A stretch of DNA of 64,000 bases from Psychrobacillus lasiicapitis (GCF_006861795.1 NZ_VDGH01000014.1:55177-119176), one strand, 5' to 3'. Positions 46,945-55,353 are shown, counted from the first letter of the stretch. The notes: a model not told the origin generated them from the letters alone. Made by a program: numbers and translations.

Positions 46945-47129
46945 AATTTCCTTCAGTAAAAATAACCGCTGAAGGAAATTAAGGTCTCCGGCGGATGTCA
47001 CAGATTTTTAAAGGGATTTATCGAGTAAGCTCTGGCCTGCGTGATGCAGGTCAGTTAGTCGTTGTCGCATGAATGCGATGTTCTTAGACTAACTTCCTTA
47101 CTTGATCTGGACGCAAATACGCCGAGGAG
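46945..47129 (+). other. Structured intra-operon RNA region
   Basis: The 230-nt gap between the binding-protein and permease genes folds extensively. There is a perfect 12-bp hairpin (46945-46956 with 46969-46980) without a T tail. An outer helix CTCCGGCG (46986-46993) pairs with CGCC/GGAG (47120-47129). An inner helix CGAGTAAG (47022-47029) pairs with CTTACTTG (47097-47104). Within it are a hairpin CCTGC/GCAGG (47036-47050) and an arm AGTTAGTC/GACTAACT (47053-47094) capped by TCGCA/TGCGA. This makes a three-way junction. It matches no riboswitch class I know. Confidence 0.65.
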
Positions 47130-47170
47130 AATTTAATTTAAATAGTTCGAATAGAAAGGAGGGCAACGAT

Positions 47171-47827
47171 ATGTTAGATTTTAATGCAGTCGTTCCCTCT
47201 ATTCCTTATATATTAAAGGGAATAGGTGTCACGCTTCAGATTGTGTTGGGAGCAACTATAATGGGTATGGTGCTAGGTATTTTACTGGCACTTTGCAAAA
47301 TCGGAAAAGTAACCGTACTGCGGATCATTGCAGATTTTTATACATCCATTTTCCGTGGAACTCCACTCGTTTTGCAATTAATGATTATTTACTATGCTAT
47401 TCCTCAGCTTTTTGATATTAATATTGACCCGATGCCAGCAGCTATTCTTGCCTTTGGTTTAAACTCTGGGGCTTATATTTCAGAAATTATTCGAGGTGGT
47501 ATTAATGCAGTCGATAAAGGGCAGCAAGAAGCATCGCTCGCATTAGGTATTCCCTATGCAAAAATGATGAAGGATATCATCTTACCGCAGGCGATGAAAA
47601 ATATTATGCCAGCATTGATGAATGAATTTATCACATTAAATAAGGAATCTGCCATTGTCACAGTAATCGGTGCTTTAGATATTATGCGCCGTGCTTATGT
47701 TGTTGGCGGTTCAAACTATCATTATTTAGAGGCTTTAATGATTGCTGGTGTGATTTATTACATTATGACGCTCATTTTAACATTCCTTGGTAAAAAGCTA
47801 GAAAAGAGGATGAGTAGAAGTGATTAA
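47171..47827 (+). CDS. Amino acid ABC transporter permease
   Basis: 218 aa, HisM/GlnP type with about five membrane helices. The coupling motif [22 protein letters not shown] is at about residues 120-141. The [10 protein letters not shown] segment is characteristic of polar amino acid permeases. AGGAGGGC lies before the ATG at 47171; the frame opens earlier but only through the structured region. The end overlaps the ATPase gene by 8 nt. Confidence 0.92.
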   Translation: MLDFNAVVPSIPYILKGIGVTLQIVLGATIMGMVLGILLALCKIGKVTVLRIIADFYTSIFRGTPLVLQLMIIYYAIPQLFDINIDPMPAAILAFGLNSGAYISEIIRGGINAVDKGQQEASLALGIPYAKMMKDIILPQAMKNIMPALMNEFITLNKESAIVTVIGALDIMRRAYVVGGSNYHYLEALMIAGVIYYIMTLILTFLGKKLEKRMSRSD

Positions 47828-48542
47828 AGTAGAGAACTTGCATAAATCATTCGGTAAAAATGAAGTGCTAAAAGGCATTTCAACAGAAATCAAAGAAAAA
47901 GAAGTAATTGCGATCATTGGTCCCTCAGGCTCCGGTAAGTCTACATTTTTACGCTGTATAAACTTATTAGAGGAGCCAACGAATGGTGTCATTACGATCG
48001 GCAAAGACGTTGTCACGGATAAAAGCACAAACATTATGAAAGTACGCGAAAATGTAGGAATGGTATTTCAGCATTTCCATTTGTTCCCGCATAAAACAGT
48101 ACTTGAGAATATTACGTATGCTCCAAGAAATGTACAAGGAGTTTCAAAAACAGAAGCGATTGCAAAAGCTGAAGAGCTATTACGTCAAGTTGGTCTTCAT
48201 GAGAAACGGGATGATTATCCAAACCGTTTATCAGGTGGACAAAAGCAACGTGTAGCGATTGCCCGTGCACTAGCGATGAATCCTTCTGTTATGTTATTTG
48301 ACGAGCCAACATCAGCACTTGATCCAGAGATGGTAAAAGAAGTTCTTGCGGTAATGAAGTCTCTTGCTGATTCAGGTATGACAATGATTATTGTTACGCA
48401 TGAAATGAACTTTGCACGTGAAGTAGCGGATCGTATATTATTCTTAGATGGCGGCCAGCTTGTAGAAGACACGCCACCAGCACAGTTTTTCAAAGAGCCA
48501 AAATCGGCTCGTGCGAAAGAGTTTTTAGAAAAAGTTTTATAG
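47820..48542 (+). CDS. Amino acid ABC transporter ATPase (GlnQ/ArtM type)
   Basis: 240 aa. Walker A is GPSGSGKST, the Q-loop [14 protein letters not shown], the signature [15 protein letters not shown], Walker [15 protein letters not shown], and the H-loop VTHEM. GTG start with AGAGGA 9 nt before. It energises the importer encoded upstream. A clear hairpin terminator follows. Confidence 0.93.
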   Translation: MIKVENLHKSFGKNEVLKGISTEIKEKEVIAIIGPSGSGKSTFLRCINLLEEPTNGVITIGKDVVTDKSTNIMKVRENVGMVFQHFHLFPHKTVLENITYAPRNVQGVSKTEAIAKAEELLRQVGLHEKRDDYPNRLSGGQKQRVAIARALAMNPSVMLFDEPTSALDPEMVKEVLAVMKSLADSGMTMIIVTHEMNFAREVADRILFLDGGQLVEDTPPAQFFKEPKSARAKEFLEKVL

Positions 48543-48550
48543 TAGATATT

Positions 48551-48585
48551 AAGCAATCCCTTTTGATGTAGGGGTTGCTTTTTTG
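48551..48585 (+). terminator. Terminator of the amino acid importer operon
   Basis: AAGCAATCCC paired with GGGGTTGCTT around a 10-nt loop, then six T. Confidence 0.92.
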
Positions 48586-48842
48586 TTTTGTACAGAATGT
48601 ATGTGGAATGCGTCAAAGTGAGTGGGATGGGGTAACAGCTTATTAAAATAGAAAGTTTACTTGCTGTGAGACGATTATGACATTCCCCTCTCTTAGAGAA
48701 AGTTGCGCAAATGCCCTCCAATGTTGTGAGTTGAGACTTTTGTCTAGAACACTCCATGTTTAATGAAAATATTTACACAAATTTTCGAACTTTGAAACTG
48801 ATTGCTATCTTTACACGTAGAATAGTAAGTAAGAGCCTAGGG

Positions 48843-49101
48843 AAGGAGGAAATAAGAACTGGCTACTTTAAAAATGTCTACTGTTCTCGCTTTTAAGATT
48901 TAAGTTTAATTAATTCTTGGTTTTATTTTAACTAATAAGCTATTGCGAGTGATTTATGAGAGCTTTGGTATTCCTTACACTGGGGATGTTTGGGTTAATT
49001 GGTTTGGAGTTTCATTCTTTTTGTATTTTTTCTATACAAATTGGAACATAATTACTTTCATCCCTAGGGTGATAGTCCGTTTATTGCGGTTCTTTGACTA
49101 G
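48843..49101 (+). pseudogene. Remnant of a small membrane protein gene
   Basis: A perfect AAGGAGG at 48843-48849 is followed by no usable start codon. From 48910 to 49101 there is an open frame of 63 codons ending in TAG. It encodes plausible membrane-protein sequence (SFGIPYTGDVWVNWFGVSFF, FYTNWNII) but has in-frame stops just before it. It looks like a gene that lost its 5' part by mutation or frameshift. The gap 48586-48842 otherwise shows nothing recognisable. Confidence 0.4.
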
Positions 49102-49128
49102 CTAAAAAGAAAGTGAAGTGATTCGATA

Positions 49129-49299
49129 ATGAATAATTGGCTATATACTTTGTATTTCATAGTATTGGGCATTATTTCTTTTATAACAGGGGAAGTAGTT
49201 ACTTTTGTAATGTTAGGTCTTATTTTAATCAGCCTAACCAATATACATTCTACGTTAAAGGAAATGTTAAAAGTGAACAAAGAGAAAGGAGGTTCTTAA
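49129..49299 (+). CDS. Small membrane protein
   Basis: 56 aa with two hydrophobic stretches (about 5-20 and 22-38) and a Lys-rich tail. Its last codons form the AAAGGAGG ribosome binding site of the next gene, and the stop overlaps that gene's start (TAATG), so it is probably translated. No family recognised; weak ribosome binding site (AGTGAAGTG). Confidence 0.5.
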   Translation: MNNWLYTLYFIVLGIISFITGEVVTFVMLGLILISLTNIHSTLKEMLKVNKEKGGS

Positions 49300-50033
49300 T
49301 GACTCATAATAAAGTAGCTAAACCTTTTTTGCTCTTACTAACCCTGCTTTTCATGGTGACAGGCTGCGCTAATAAAGAGGATGAAATTTTTCTGAAAAAG
49401 GTGAAAGGGACTGGTTTTGCATATAGTGAATATTTTAAATCAGTAGATGAACAAGATAACAGAAAAAAAGTAACATATTATACGCCTTTACCAATCGATG
49501 AGTTGGTGAGTGTTGTACCTAATTCTATTAAAAATGCTGTTCATCTGATTGATCCTCAAAAATTGCCTTTCGAAGTAAGTGAGCAAACTGCATATGTAGT
49601 AACCTCAGAAGATGAAAAGGGAAATATACAAAATCAAGTTCAGCTTACATATATCCATTCAGATGAATACGATCAAACAGAAGCATTTTATATAATAACG
49701 GTCACAGAGCTCAAGGAAAATCCACTGGATAAATATGATTTCTCTAAACAACAAACCGACACAATAGGTAACGAGTTAAGAAAAGAAATATTGATAGATG
49801 ATCTCCCAATTTTTCACCAAGTGATTACTACAGATGGTGCACTAGCTTATAGATATTATTCGTATGATGAGAAAAACAAACAAGTATCTACAGTGGTTAC
49901 CTCAGCAAATGAACTATATACATATTATGAGGGCTATCTTTATCATGTAGGATATGTAACAGAAAACAAAAATACAAAGGCCGTCCAAGAGAAAACTCTT
50001 CAGCTAACTAAAGAGTTTATTTTAGGAATTTAG
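49299..50033 (+). CDS. Lipoprotein of unknown function
   Basis: 244 aa. Signal peptide with lipobox VTGC (Cys near residue 25), then a globular domain without a recognised family, with YYTPLPIDELVSVVPNSI near the start and a C-terminal YYEGYLYHVGYVTENKNTKA. The ATG at 49299 is preferred because of the AAAGGAGG in front; the frame extends 162 nt upstream through the small membrane protein gene without support. Probably a species-level envelope lipoprotein. Confidence 0.75.
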   Translation: MTHNKVAKPFLLLLTLLFMVTGCANKEDEIFLKKVKGTGFAYSEYFKSVDEQDNRKKVTYYTPLPIDELVSVVPNSIKNAVHLIDPQKLPFEVSEQTAYVVTSEDEKGNIQNQVQLTYIHSDEYDQTEAFYIITVTELKENPLDKYDFSKQQTDTIGNELRKEILIDDLPIFHQVITTDGALAYRYYSYDEKNKQVSTVVTSANELYTYYEGYLYHVGYVTENKNTKAVQEKTLQLTKEFILGI

Positions 50034-50064
50034 TTAATGGTAATGGAAGTATTTAATAGAAAGT

Positions 50065-50136
50065 ATGGCATTGATGTTCGCAATAGCTTTTGCTACATTA
50101 ATCGTAGTAATCCTGTCATTTAACCATAAAAAATAA
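50065..50136 (+). CDS. Putative type I toxin, holin-like peptide
   Basis: 23-residue hydrophobic peptide MALMFAIAFATLIVVILSFN plus HKK, the pattern of the holin-like toxin (Hol_Tox) family of Gram-positive type I toxin-antitoxin loci: one membrane helix, then a short basic end. A modest ribosome binding site (ATAGAAAGT) is upstream. The mRNA 3' part holds the conserved-looking CCCCTTGAAGGGAACC region and its own terminator. An antisense RNA on the other strand overlaps it. Too short for gene callers; identification is by pattern. Confidence 0.7.
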   Translation: MALMFAIAFATLIVVILSFNHKK

Positions 50137-50208
50137 CCCATACTTGAGTTGAGCGCTCGGGTGGGTTATTACCTAATCAATAGCCAATCCCCTTGAAGGG
50201 AACCTACT
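50132..50208 (-). ncRNA. Putative antisense antitoxin RNA
   Basis: On the minus strand a perfect TATAAT lies at 50209-50214. About 40 nt further on, the stem AATAACCCA/TGGGTTATT (50132-50170) is followed in the minus direction by a T run inside the end of the toxin reading frame. An RNA between them would pair with the 3' half of the toxin mRNA, as in known Hol_Tox/txpA-type systems. No good -35 is visible. Confidence 0.55.
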
Positions 50209-50215
50209 ATTATAT

Positions 50216-50254
50216 TTGGTCGTTTGATGTTTACGCATCATACGACCTTTTTTA
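50216..50254 (+). terminator. Terminator of the toxin mRNA
   Basis: GGTCGT-TTGATG paired with CATCA-TACGACC around TTTACG, then six T. Confidence 0.85.
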
Positions 50255-50305
50255 TTTTACTCTATTGTTACATGTATACGTTTGAATTGTTTATTTTCAA
50301 CAAAA

Positions 50306-50334
50306 TGAAATTATTAAGCAGGTATACTCGTTAG
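50306..50334 (+). promoter_or_regulatory. Possible ECF-type autoregulatory promoter
   Basis: TGAAAT (50306-50311), 17-nt spacer, CGTTAG (50329-50334), resembling the TGAAAC-CGTC layout of ECF sigma promoters. Position directly ahead of the sigma gene fits autoregulation. Confidence 0.4.
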
Positions 50335-50391
50335 TATAGACGAGTGATCAAAACGAGACAAGCGCATGGTCGTTTTAGTAAGGAGGTCAAT

Positions 50392-50958
50392 ATGGAAGAA
50401 GAGCTGCAGTGGATCCGGGAAGTACTGTCTGGAAATAAACAAGCATACGCACACATTATTAATAAATATAAAAATAGGCTATATGCAACGATTTTACGAA
50501 TGACAAGAAATCCACAAAATGCCCATGATTTAGTACAAGAAGCATTTATCAAAGTGTATCAGCAATTAAACAAATATGATCAAAAAGGTTCGTTTTCTAG
50601 TTGGATCTATAGAGTGGCGATCAATCATTGTATGGATGAATTTCGTAAAAAAAGCTACAAGATGAAGCAAGTTGAAATAAATGAAGAGAAGATTGTGAAT
50701 ACCAACCATCCAGAAGTTGTATTTTTGAAAAAAGAGAAAAGCAGACAGCTAGAAAGACTTATTGCAACTCTACCGGAGGATGAGCGGATGATTATTCTTC
50801 TGCGATATGTAAATGAACTGAGCTATAACGAAATAAGCGAGCTAATTGAAATTCCTCTCTCCGATGTTCGAAATAAACTGCATCGAGCAAAGAAAAAAAT
50901 GAGAGACACGGTCAAACGCGAAGGAGGCTATTTTTATGAATTGTCCAAAGGCAGATAA
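50392..50958 (+). CDS. ECF-type RNA polymerase sigma factor
   Basis: 188 aa. Region 2 (about 20-90) has NPQNAHDLVQEAFIKVYQQL and the SFSSWIYRVAINHCMDEFRKK DNA-melting helix; region 4 (about 125-180) has LPEDERMIILLRYVNELSYNEISELI. The ATG at 50392 with AAGGAGG 6 nt before it is used. Its 3' end overlaps the anti-sigma gene by 23 nt, the usual arrangement for partner control. Its regulon is unknown. Confidence 0.9.
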   Translation: MEEELQWIREVLSGNKQAYAHIINKYKNRLYATILRMTRNPQNAHDLVQEAFIKVYQQLNKYDQKGSFSSWIYRVAINHCMDEFRKKSYKMKQVEINEEKIVNTNHPEVVFLKKEKSRQLERLIATLPEDERMIILLRYVNELSYNEISELIEIPLSDVRNKLHRAKKKMRDTVKREGGYFYELSKGR

Positions 50959-52507
50959 ACTTTCGCAGTATGTTGATAACTTACTAACAGAACAGGAACA
51001 TTCACGAATACAACAACATTTAAAAAGTTGTGATTCTTGTAAAAGTATCGTTGAATTATTTAAAGAGGAAGAGCAATTTATAAAAGGTAGTTTACAATCA
51101 CCAACATTATCAGATGACTTTGCATCTATTGTCTTGGATAAACTGGACCCATATAAGAAGAAAAAAGCACGAAGAAATAGCCAAATGGTCAGACGCATTT
51201 TAATATTAGCAGCGGGAGTTTTATTGGCACTTAGTTTAACTGCTACAATTAACCCTAGCTTCGCTCAATTTATAGGTGGTTTGTTTAGTACGAAACAGGT
51301 AGATGAAGGATTGCAGATGGCATCAGATGACGGGCTAGAGAAAAGGCTAGATTTAGAAGTATCTGATCAGGGACTTACATTCAAAGTTGAAGATATAATT
51401 GTAGATTCATCACGAGTAGCATTGTCTATTCAAGTTATTAATGAAAATGGCATAGCAGAGCGACCAAATATATCTAACAATGGAAATATCATTTCTGTTA
51501 CTGGTTATAATGGTTCTTACAATTATAGTATGGGTTATAGAATGGATAATGGCTTGGATTATAATTCTTTGCAAGTGTTTATTAATGATGAACCTGGATT
51601 AGAAAAGGTAACGATCAAATTTCATCTAGTTGAGTTGAATGGCAAGCAGGGGAATTGGGAGCTAGAAATACCAGTAGAAGTAGCAGACAAAGAGAAAGAA
51701 ACAAGAAAGGTTCTTCTAAATAATGCTGCCCAAAATATTGATGGGGTAGAAGTTACTTTAAAAGAAATACAATATGCTCCTACTTCTAATACATTATTAT
51801 ATGAGACAGCTTATCAAACTTCTGAATTAGTTGAAGCAGAAGAAAAGCTAAAATATTTAAAAGAAGAATTTGGATATAACGTAAGTGAGCTACTCAATTT
51901 TGGAACATCTATTAAATATTATATAGAAAATGAAGAGAAGAAAATTATTCTAAAGTTTTCACCCTTTACCAATAAGGAACCAAATGACGATAAACTAATT
52001 ATAAGTTCTGCTAAGGGCAAAGGAAAATTAGGTCATGCAGCATGGAAGGAATCATTTGTACCAGAAAAAGTGGATAGCAAACTTACCTTTGTCTTGGAGG
52101 GTGTATATAAAGTCGTTCCTACTGATTTCTCGGTTAAGTTTAATCCCGAAAAAATAGAGGACAATCCCGTGTCATTTGAATATATGGGTAATGCAGTAAC
52201 AATTAAGAAAGCGAAACTACAGAATGCTGTAAGCGCAGATGACTCAGCTTTTTTTGAAATAGAGATGGAGGTGTGTCAAGAAAGCAATGCAGCAGTATTA
52301 GGTAATTGGGTCTTAAAGGGCGATACGGGAAGTGCTTATAGAATAGATAATGAAACTACTGAAAAAGTAAATGAATGTTTCAAGCGATCCATCTATTTCA
52401 AAACTAATGGATTAGCAGAAGTACCAGATGAAATGTCCTTACATCTGCTAACTGCAACTAGGTTTTTTGAACTAGAGGAAAAGTGGAAAATTCCATTATA
52501 TGAATAG
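50936..52507 (+). CDS. Anti-sigma factor with zinc-finger and DUF4179-like domain
   Basis: 523 aa. The N-terminal zf-HC2/ZAS segment (about 1-45) has HLKSCDSC, the HxxxCxxC motif that holds the cognate sigma factor. One membrane helix (about 82-103) is followed by an extracytoplasmic DUF4179-like region (about 125-230) and a long beta-rich C-terminal part. Signals outside the membrane probably release the sigma factor. AAGGAGG 8 nt before the ATG. It is the last gene of the pair. Confidence 0.85.
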   Translation: MNCPKADKLSQYVDNLLTEQEHSRIQQHLKSCDSCKSIVELFKEEEQFIKGSLQSPTLSDDFASIVLDKLDPYKKKKARRNSQMVRRILILAAGVLLALSLTATINPSFAQFIGGLFSTKQVDEGLQMASDDGLEKRLDLEVSDQGLTFKVEDIIVDSSRVALSIQVINENGIAERPNISNNGNIISVTGYNGSYNYSMGYRMDNGLDYNSLQVFINDEPGLEKVTIKFHLVELNGKQGNWELEIPVEVADKEKETRKVLLNNAAQNIDGVEVTLKEIQYAPTSNTLLYETAYQTSELVEAEEKLKYLKEEFGYNVSELLNFGTSIKYYIENEEKKIILKFSPFTNKEPNDDKLIISSAKGKGKLGHAAWKESFVPEKVDSKLTFVLEGVYKVVPTDFSVKFNPEKIEDNPVSFEYMGNAVTIKKAKLQNAVSADDSAFFEIEMEVCQESNAAVLGNWVLKGDTGSAYRIDNETTEKVNECFKRSIYFKTNGLAEVPDEMSLHLLTATRFFELEEKWKIPLYE

Positions 52508-52609
52508 AGCAATAATAAAAGGTAGTCAGAAAATAAAAAATTCTTCATCTATTAATTTTGTAGTCAGAAGACATTGTTTCAACACAAAATAAGAGGCATC
52601 ATGGGTAAC

Positions 52610-52660
52610 GTGCGATTTTCGAGTGCTATTTGCGATTCTTAAAAGGTATCTTGCGATTTC
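52610..52660 (+). repeat. TTGCGATT array with 20-21 nt pitch
   Basis: Three units start at 52610 (GTGCGATTTTC), 52630 (TTGCGATTCTT) and 52651 (TTGCGATTTCC), 20 and 21 nt apart. The spacers differ. It lies 100 nt after the anti-sigma gene in the gap before fabZ. Confidence 0.8.
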
Positions 52661-52752
52661 CGAAACCTACTCCAAATAATCTTTAAAAATTCTATTCCTA
52701 AACATTTTTTATCTTAAAACACTTTAAATTTATACCTACTACTAATACTAGA

Positions 52753-52761
52753 TGCTATAAT
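52753..52761 (+). promoter_or_regulatory. Extended -10 promoter element of fabZ
   Basis: TGC-TATAAT (TATAAT at 52756-52761), 30 nt before the fabZ start. Confidence 0.55.
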
Positions 52762-52790
52762 ATAGGCAATAAACACGGAAGGAAGATTTC

Positions 52791-53219
52791 ATGTTGATTG
52801 ATACACAAGAACTGCAAACTATTATAAAACATCGTTATCCATTTCTTTTAGTAGACAGAATTTTGGAAGTAGAAGAGGGAAGAAGAGCAGTTGGTATAAA
52901 AAACGTCACTATAAATGAAAACTTTTTTAAGGGGCACTTTCCTAATTATCCTGTAATGCCTGGTGTATTAATAGTGGAAGCATTAGCGCAAGTCAGTGCA
53001 GTTGCGATGCTAACGAAAGAAGGGAACAAAGGTCGGTTAGGGTTGCTAGCGGGAATAGATAAATGTCGATTTAAACGACAAGTAAAACCGGGCGATCAAC
53101 TTCGTTTAGAAGTGGAAATTACTCGTATAAAAGGCCTTATTGGAAAGGGAAAAGGTATTGCTACTGTTGATGGAGAATCGGTTTGTGAGTTAGAACTAAT
53201 ATTTGCATTTGGTGATTAA
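52791..53219 (+). CDS. fabZ: 3-hydroxyacyl-ACP dehydratase FabZ
   Basis: 142 aa. The catalytic His49 lies in [12 protein letters not shown] and Glu63 in IVEALAQ. It removes water from 3-hydroxyacyl-ACP in fatty acid elongation. GGAAGG lies about 6 nt before the ATG. Unlike its usual neighbours in some Bacillales (mbl/flh region), here it stands alone. Confidence 0.93.
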   Translation: MLIDTQELQTIIKHRYPFLLVDRILEVEEGRRAVGIKNVTINENFFKGHFPNYPVMPGVLIVEALAQVSAVAMLTKEGNKGRLGLLAGIDKCRFKRQVKPGDQLRLEVEITRIKGLIGKGKGIATVDGESVCELELIFAFGD

Positions 53220-53257
53220 TATTAATTACTTTACTATTATTCAATGCTACAAAATAA

Positions 53258-53306
53258 AAAAGCATCTTCGTCTACAAATAGCCCGTAGAAGAAGATGTTT
53301 TTTTTA
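53258..53306 (+). terminator. Terminator of fabZ
   Basis: CATCTTC-TCTAC paired with GTAGA-GAAGATG around about 10 nt, then eight T. Confidence 0.9.
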
Positions 53307-53451
53307 TGCCAGATTCAACTGTTATTAAAGTGCATATTAAAATTATTAACCTTTTATATAGTTTTTATTTATTTATTTAATTTACATATTGATTTTGGTG
53401 TTTTAATGATATATGATGAATACAAATGAAAGGAGGGAGTGAACAGCTCTT

Positions 53452-53817
53452 ATGGCTTATCAAGTTATTAGTCAGTGTCCTGTTTGTAGTGAAACATTAA
53501 AAATTACAAAGCTGCACTGCTCGCATTGTCACACAACAATTGAAAACGAATTTGAATTATCGAAAATGGCATCCTTATCCAGTGAACAACTAAGATTTGT
53601 AGAAGTATTTCTTACATGTAGAGGAAATATTAAGGAAGTGGAAAAGGAGCTTGGAATTTCCTACCCAACAGTCCGTGGGAAACTAAATGAGGTTGTTAGC
53701 TCTCTCGGATACGAAGCGAAGAAGAAAAATGAAGTAGATGAAAAAAAGGTAATTGCAATGCTAGAAAATGGAGAAATAACTTCAGAAGAAGCGTTAAAAC
53801 TTTTAAAAGATGAATAG
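53452..53817 (+). CDS. DUF2089 family zinc-ribbon/HTH protein
   Basis: 121 aa. An N-terminal zinc ribbon with CPVC (Cys9/Cys12) and CSHC, then a helix-turn-helix-like region (about 43-80, GNIKEVEKELGISYPTVRGKLNEV), and a short SHOCT-like C-terminal motif (MLENGEITSEEALKLL). Probably a DNA-binding regulator of the operon that follows. It is 12 nt from the next gene. Confidence 0.85.
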   Translation: MAYQVISQCPVCSETLKITKLHCSHCHTTIENEFELSKMASLSSEQLRFVEVFLTCRGNIKEVEKELGISYPTVRGKLNEVVSSLGYEAKKKNEVDEKKVIAMLENGEITSEEALKLLKDE

Positions 53818-53829
53818 GGGGAATGAAAG

Positions 53830-54210
53830 ATGAAAACTGAAATTGAAAAAGTATTAACAATGGTACAGGAAGGGAAAGTAGATGCGGGGAAAGCCTCTGA
53901 ACTAATCCAAGTTTTAAAAGAAAGAGACTCTGATAGCACCCCTTCGCCAAAATCATATACCGATAAAACATTGAAAGTACGAGTAGTTTCAGCAGAAAAT
54001 GATAATGTTACAGTCAATTTGCCGATTAAGCTAGTGAAGGTTGTGCTTATGGCTGGACACAGTATTGCCTCTAGCATTCCGCAGTCGGAGAAATATGTAA
54101 AAGATATTGATATCAGCTTGATCTTAGAAGCGATTGAAAATGAACTAGACGGACAAATCGTGGATGTTAAATCAGCAAATGGCGATACAGTTTCCGTTAC
54201 GATTGAGTAG
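53830..54210 (+). CDS. SHOCT-like domain protein of the DUF2089 operon
   Basis: 126 aa. An N-terminal SHOCT-like helix pair (about 1-32, IEKVLTMVQEGKVDAGKASELIQVL) precedes a beta-rich region (about 45-126) with LKVRVVSAENDNVTVNLPIKL and the final IVDVKSANGDTVSVTIE. Related YvlB/LiaX-type proteins respond to envelope stress; a role here is inferred. It is followed 9 nt later by a shorter paralog. Confidence 0.7.
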   Translation: MKTEIEKVLTMVQEGKVDAGKASELIQVLKERDSDSTPSPKSYTDKTLKVRVVSAENDNVTVNLPIKLVKVVLMAGHSIASSIPQSEKYVKDIDISLILEAIENELDGQIVDVKSANGDTVSVTIE

Positions 54211-54219
54211 AGCCATAAT

Positions 54220-54501
54220 ATGATTAGCGTAAAAGTAAAAACAGAAGGGATACGGTTTTCTATTCCTGTTCCGTATTTATTCATAAATCTAGGTATTCTC
54301 CTACTTTCTTCAGAGTTTTTGCATAAACAAATGAATAAATGGATAAAGGAATCTATGAAGGAAAAAGAAATGACATTTACCATTCCGCAGTTAGACAAAA
54401 AGGAACTAGGGAAAATTGTGAAAGAATTAAAAAGTCATAGAGGACTTGAGATTGTTGACGTTCAGGCGAAAGATGGTACAGAGGTTTTTATAAGACTATA
54501 A
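54220..54501 (+). CDS. Small paralog of the preceding gene, membrane-associated
   Basis: 93 aa. The first half (SVKVKTEGIRFSIPVPYLFINLGILLL) and the end (LEIVDVQAKDGTEVFIRL) align with the beta-rich part of the upstream protein (residues about 47-75 and 108-126), without its SHOCT segment. The stretch PYLFINLGILLL is hydrophobic. The ribosome binding site is weak, suggesting coupling to the gene upstream. Confidence 0.65.
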   Translation: MISVKVKTEGIRFSIPVPYLFINLGILLLSSEFLHKQMNKWIKESMKEKEMTFTIPQLDKKELGKIVKELKSHRGLEIVDVQAKDGTEVFIRL

Positions 54502-54511
54502 CATACAAAAG

Positions 54512-54558
54512 AAGGTAACAACTGAGCGGGGTCTAATCGCTTATTTGTTACCTTTTTG
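54512..54558. terminator. Terminator shared by the DUF2089 operon and gntR
   Basis: AAGGTAACAA paired with TTGTTACCTT, with an inner AGCG/CGCT stem, followed by TTT. It also faces the convergent GntR gene, whose stop is at 54559. Confidence 0.85.
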
Positions 54559-55194
54559 TTATGCATTTTTTGTACTATTTAGTATTTGAAGACAAAAATC
54601 TAAGTCCTTGTTCAAATGGTCTTCCATAAGCTGCTTCGCTGTTTCACCATCCCTTGCTTTAATCGCTTCGTATATTTCCTCATGCTCATCTATTAATCGA
54701 GGGCGATTATAAAGCACCACGGTCTTACGAAAAAGATAGATAATGGATTTCATACGATGAATAGTGTCTATCATAAGTGCGTTACCGCTGGCTTGAACAA
54801 TAATTTCATGAAAGCGTTCATTTGCATCCATGATTTCTTCAATAGTTCCTTCTCTTCCTACTTTTATGCAATTAGAAAGAGCGTTTAAGTCTTCTTCAGG
54901 TAAATAGGTTGCTGCTGCTTTTGCTGAGAATCCTTCTAGTAGACTTCTTACTTGAAACAAGTTTCGTAAATCTTTTTCTGTAGGCTGTACGACCTTTTTA
55001 TTGACGATAAGCCCTTCATAATTTAATTGTCGCAATGATTCTCTAATAGGGGTCCGGCTAAATCCTAATTCAGCGGCTAATTTTTCTTCGACAATTTTTG
55101 TGCCACCTGGCATATCTCCATTCAATATCCGATCACGAATTACCTCATATGCTTGTTTGGAAGCAAAGCGAGAATTTTTATCGTACTGAGTCAT
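54559..55194 (-). CDS. GntR/FadR-subfamily transcriptional regulator (FCD domain)
   Basis: 211 aa. The winged helix (about 10-75) has GTKIVEEKLAAELGFSRTPIRESLRQL; the C-terminal FCD domain (about 85-205) is all-helical with NERFHEIIVQASGN, a metal/ligand-binding pattern. The ATG at 55194 has GGAG 7 nt before it. It is divergent from the sugar-acid gene cluster and is probably its repressor. Confidence 0.88.
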   Translation of the reverse strand: MTQYDKNSRFASKQAYEVIRDRILNGDMPGGTKIVEEKLAAELGFSRTPIRESLRQLNYEGLIVNKKVVQPTEKDLRNLFQVRSLLEGFSAKAAATYLPEEDLNALSNCIKVGREGTIEEIMDANERFHEIIVQASGNALMIDTIHRMKSIIYLFRKTVVLYNRPRLIDEHEEIYEAIKARDGETAKQLMEDHLNKDLDFCLQILNSTKNA

Positions 55195-55304
55195 TGCTTT
55201 CACTCCAATTATCTATTTCATTACTATCAAATTTATCAAAATAAATTAAGGAAAGAAAGTACTAATCTATAAAGTGTCCATTTAGTGTACGAAATAAACA
55301 AAAA

Positions 55305-55333
55305 TGTATACAAAATAATGAAAAGAGTATACA
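55305..55333. promoter_or_regulatory. Candidate GntR operator half-sites
   Basis: TGTATACA (55305-55312) and AGTATACA (55326-55333), 21 nt apart, in the divergent gap. GTnTAC-type palindromes are usual for FCD-type GntR regulators. Confidence 0.5.
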
Positions 55334-55353
55334 ATATAAAATGTTAAAGTTAT

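Noticed and set aside
47097..47129. TPP riboswitch, suggested by a TGATCTGG match
   Set aside because: The partner CTGAGA region and the rest of the thi-box are missing, and the genes concern amino acid import.
48655..48680. Remnant of the paired repeat (AAGTTTACTTG...TGTGAGACG resembling the core of locus 1)
   Set aside because: Only about 20 nt are similar and no ends or GC-rich modules accompany it.
53661..54398. 245-codon minus-strand frame over the DUF2089 operon
   Set aside because: It is antisense to three well-supported genes, has a low-complexity Ser/Phe-rich product and no ribosome binding site.
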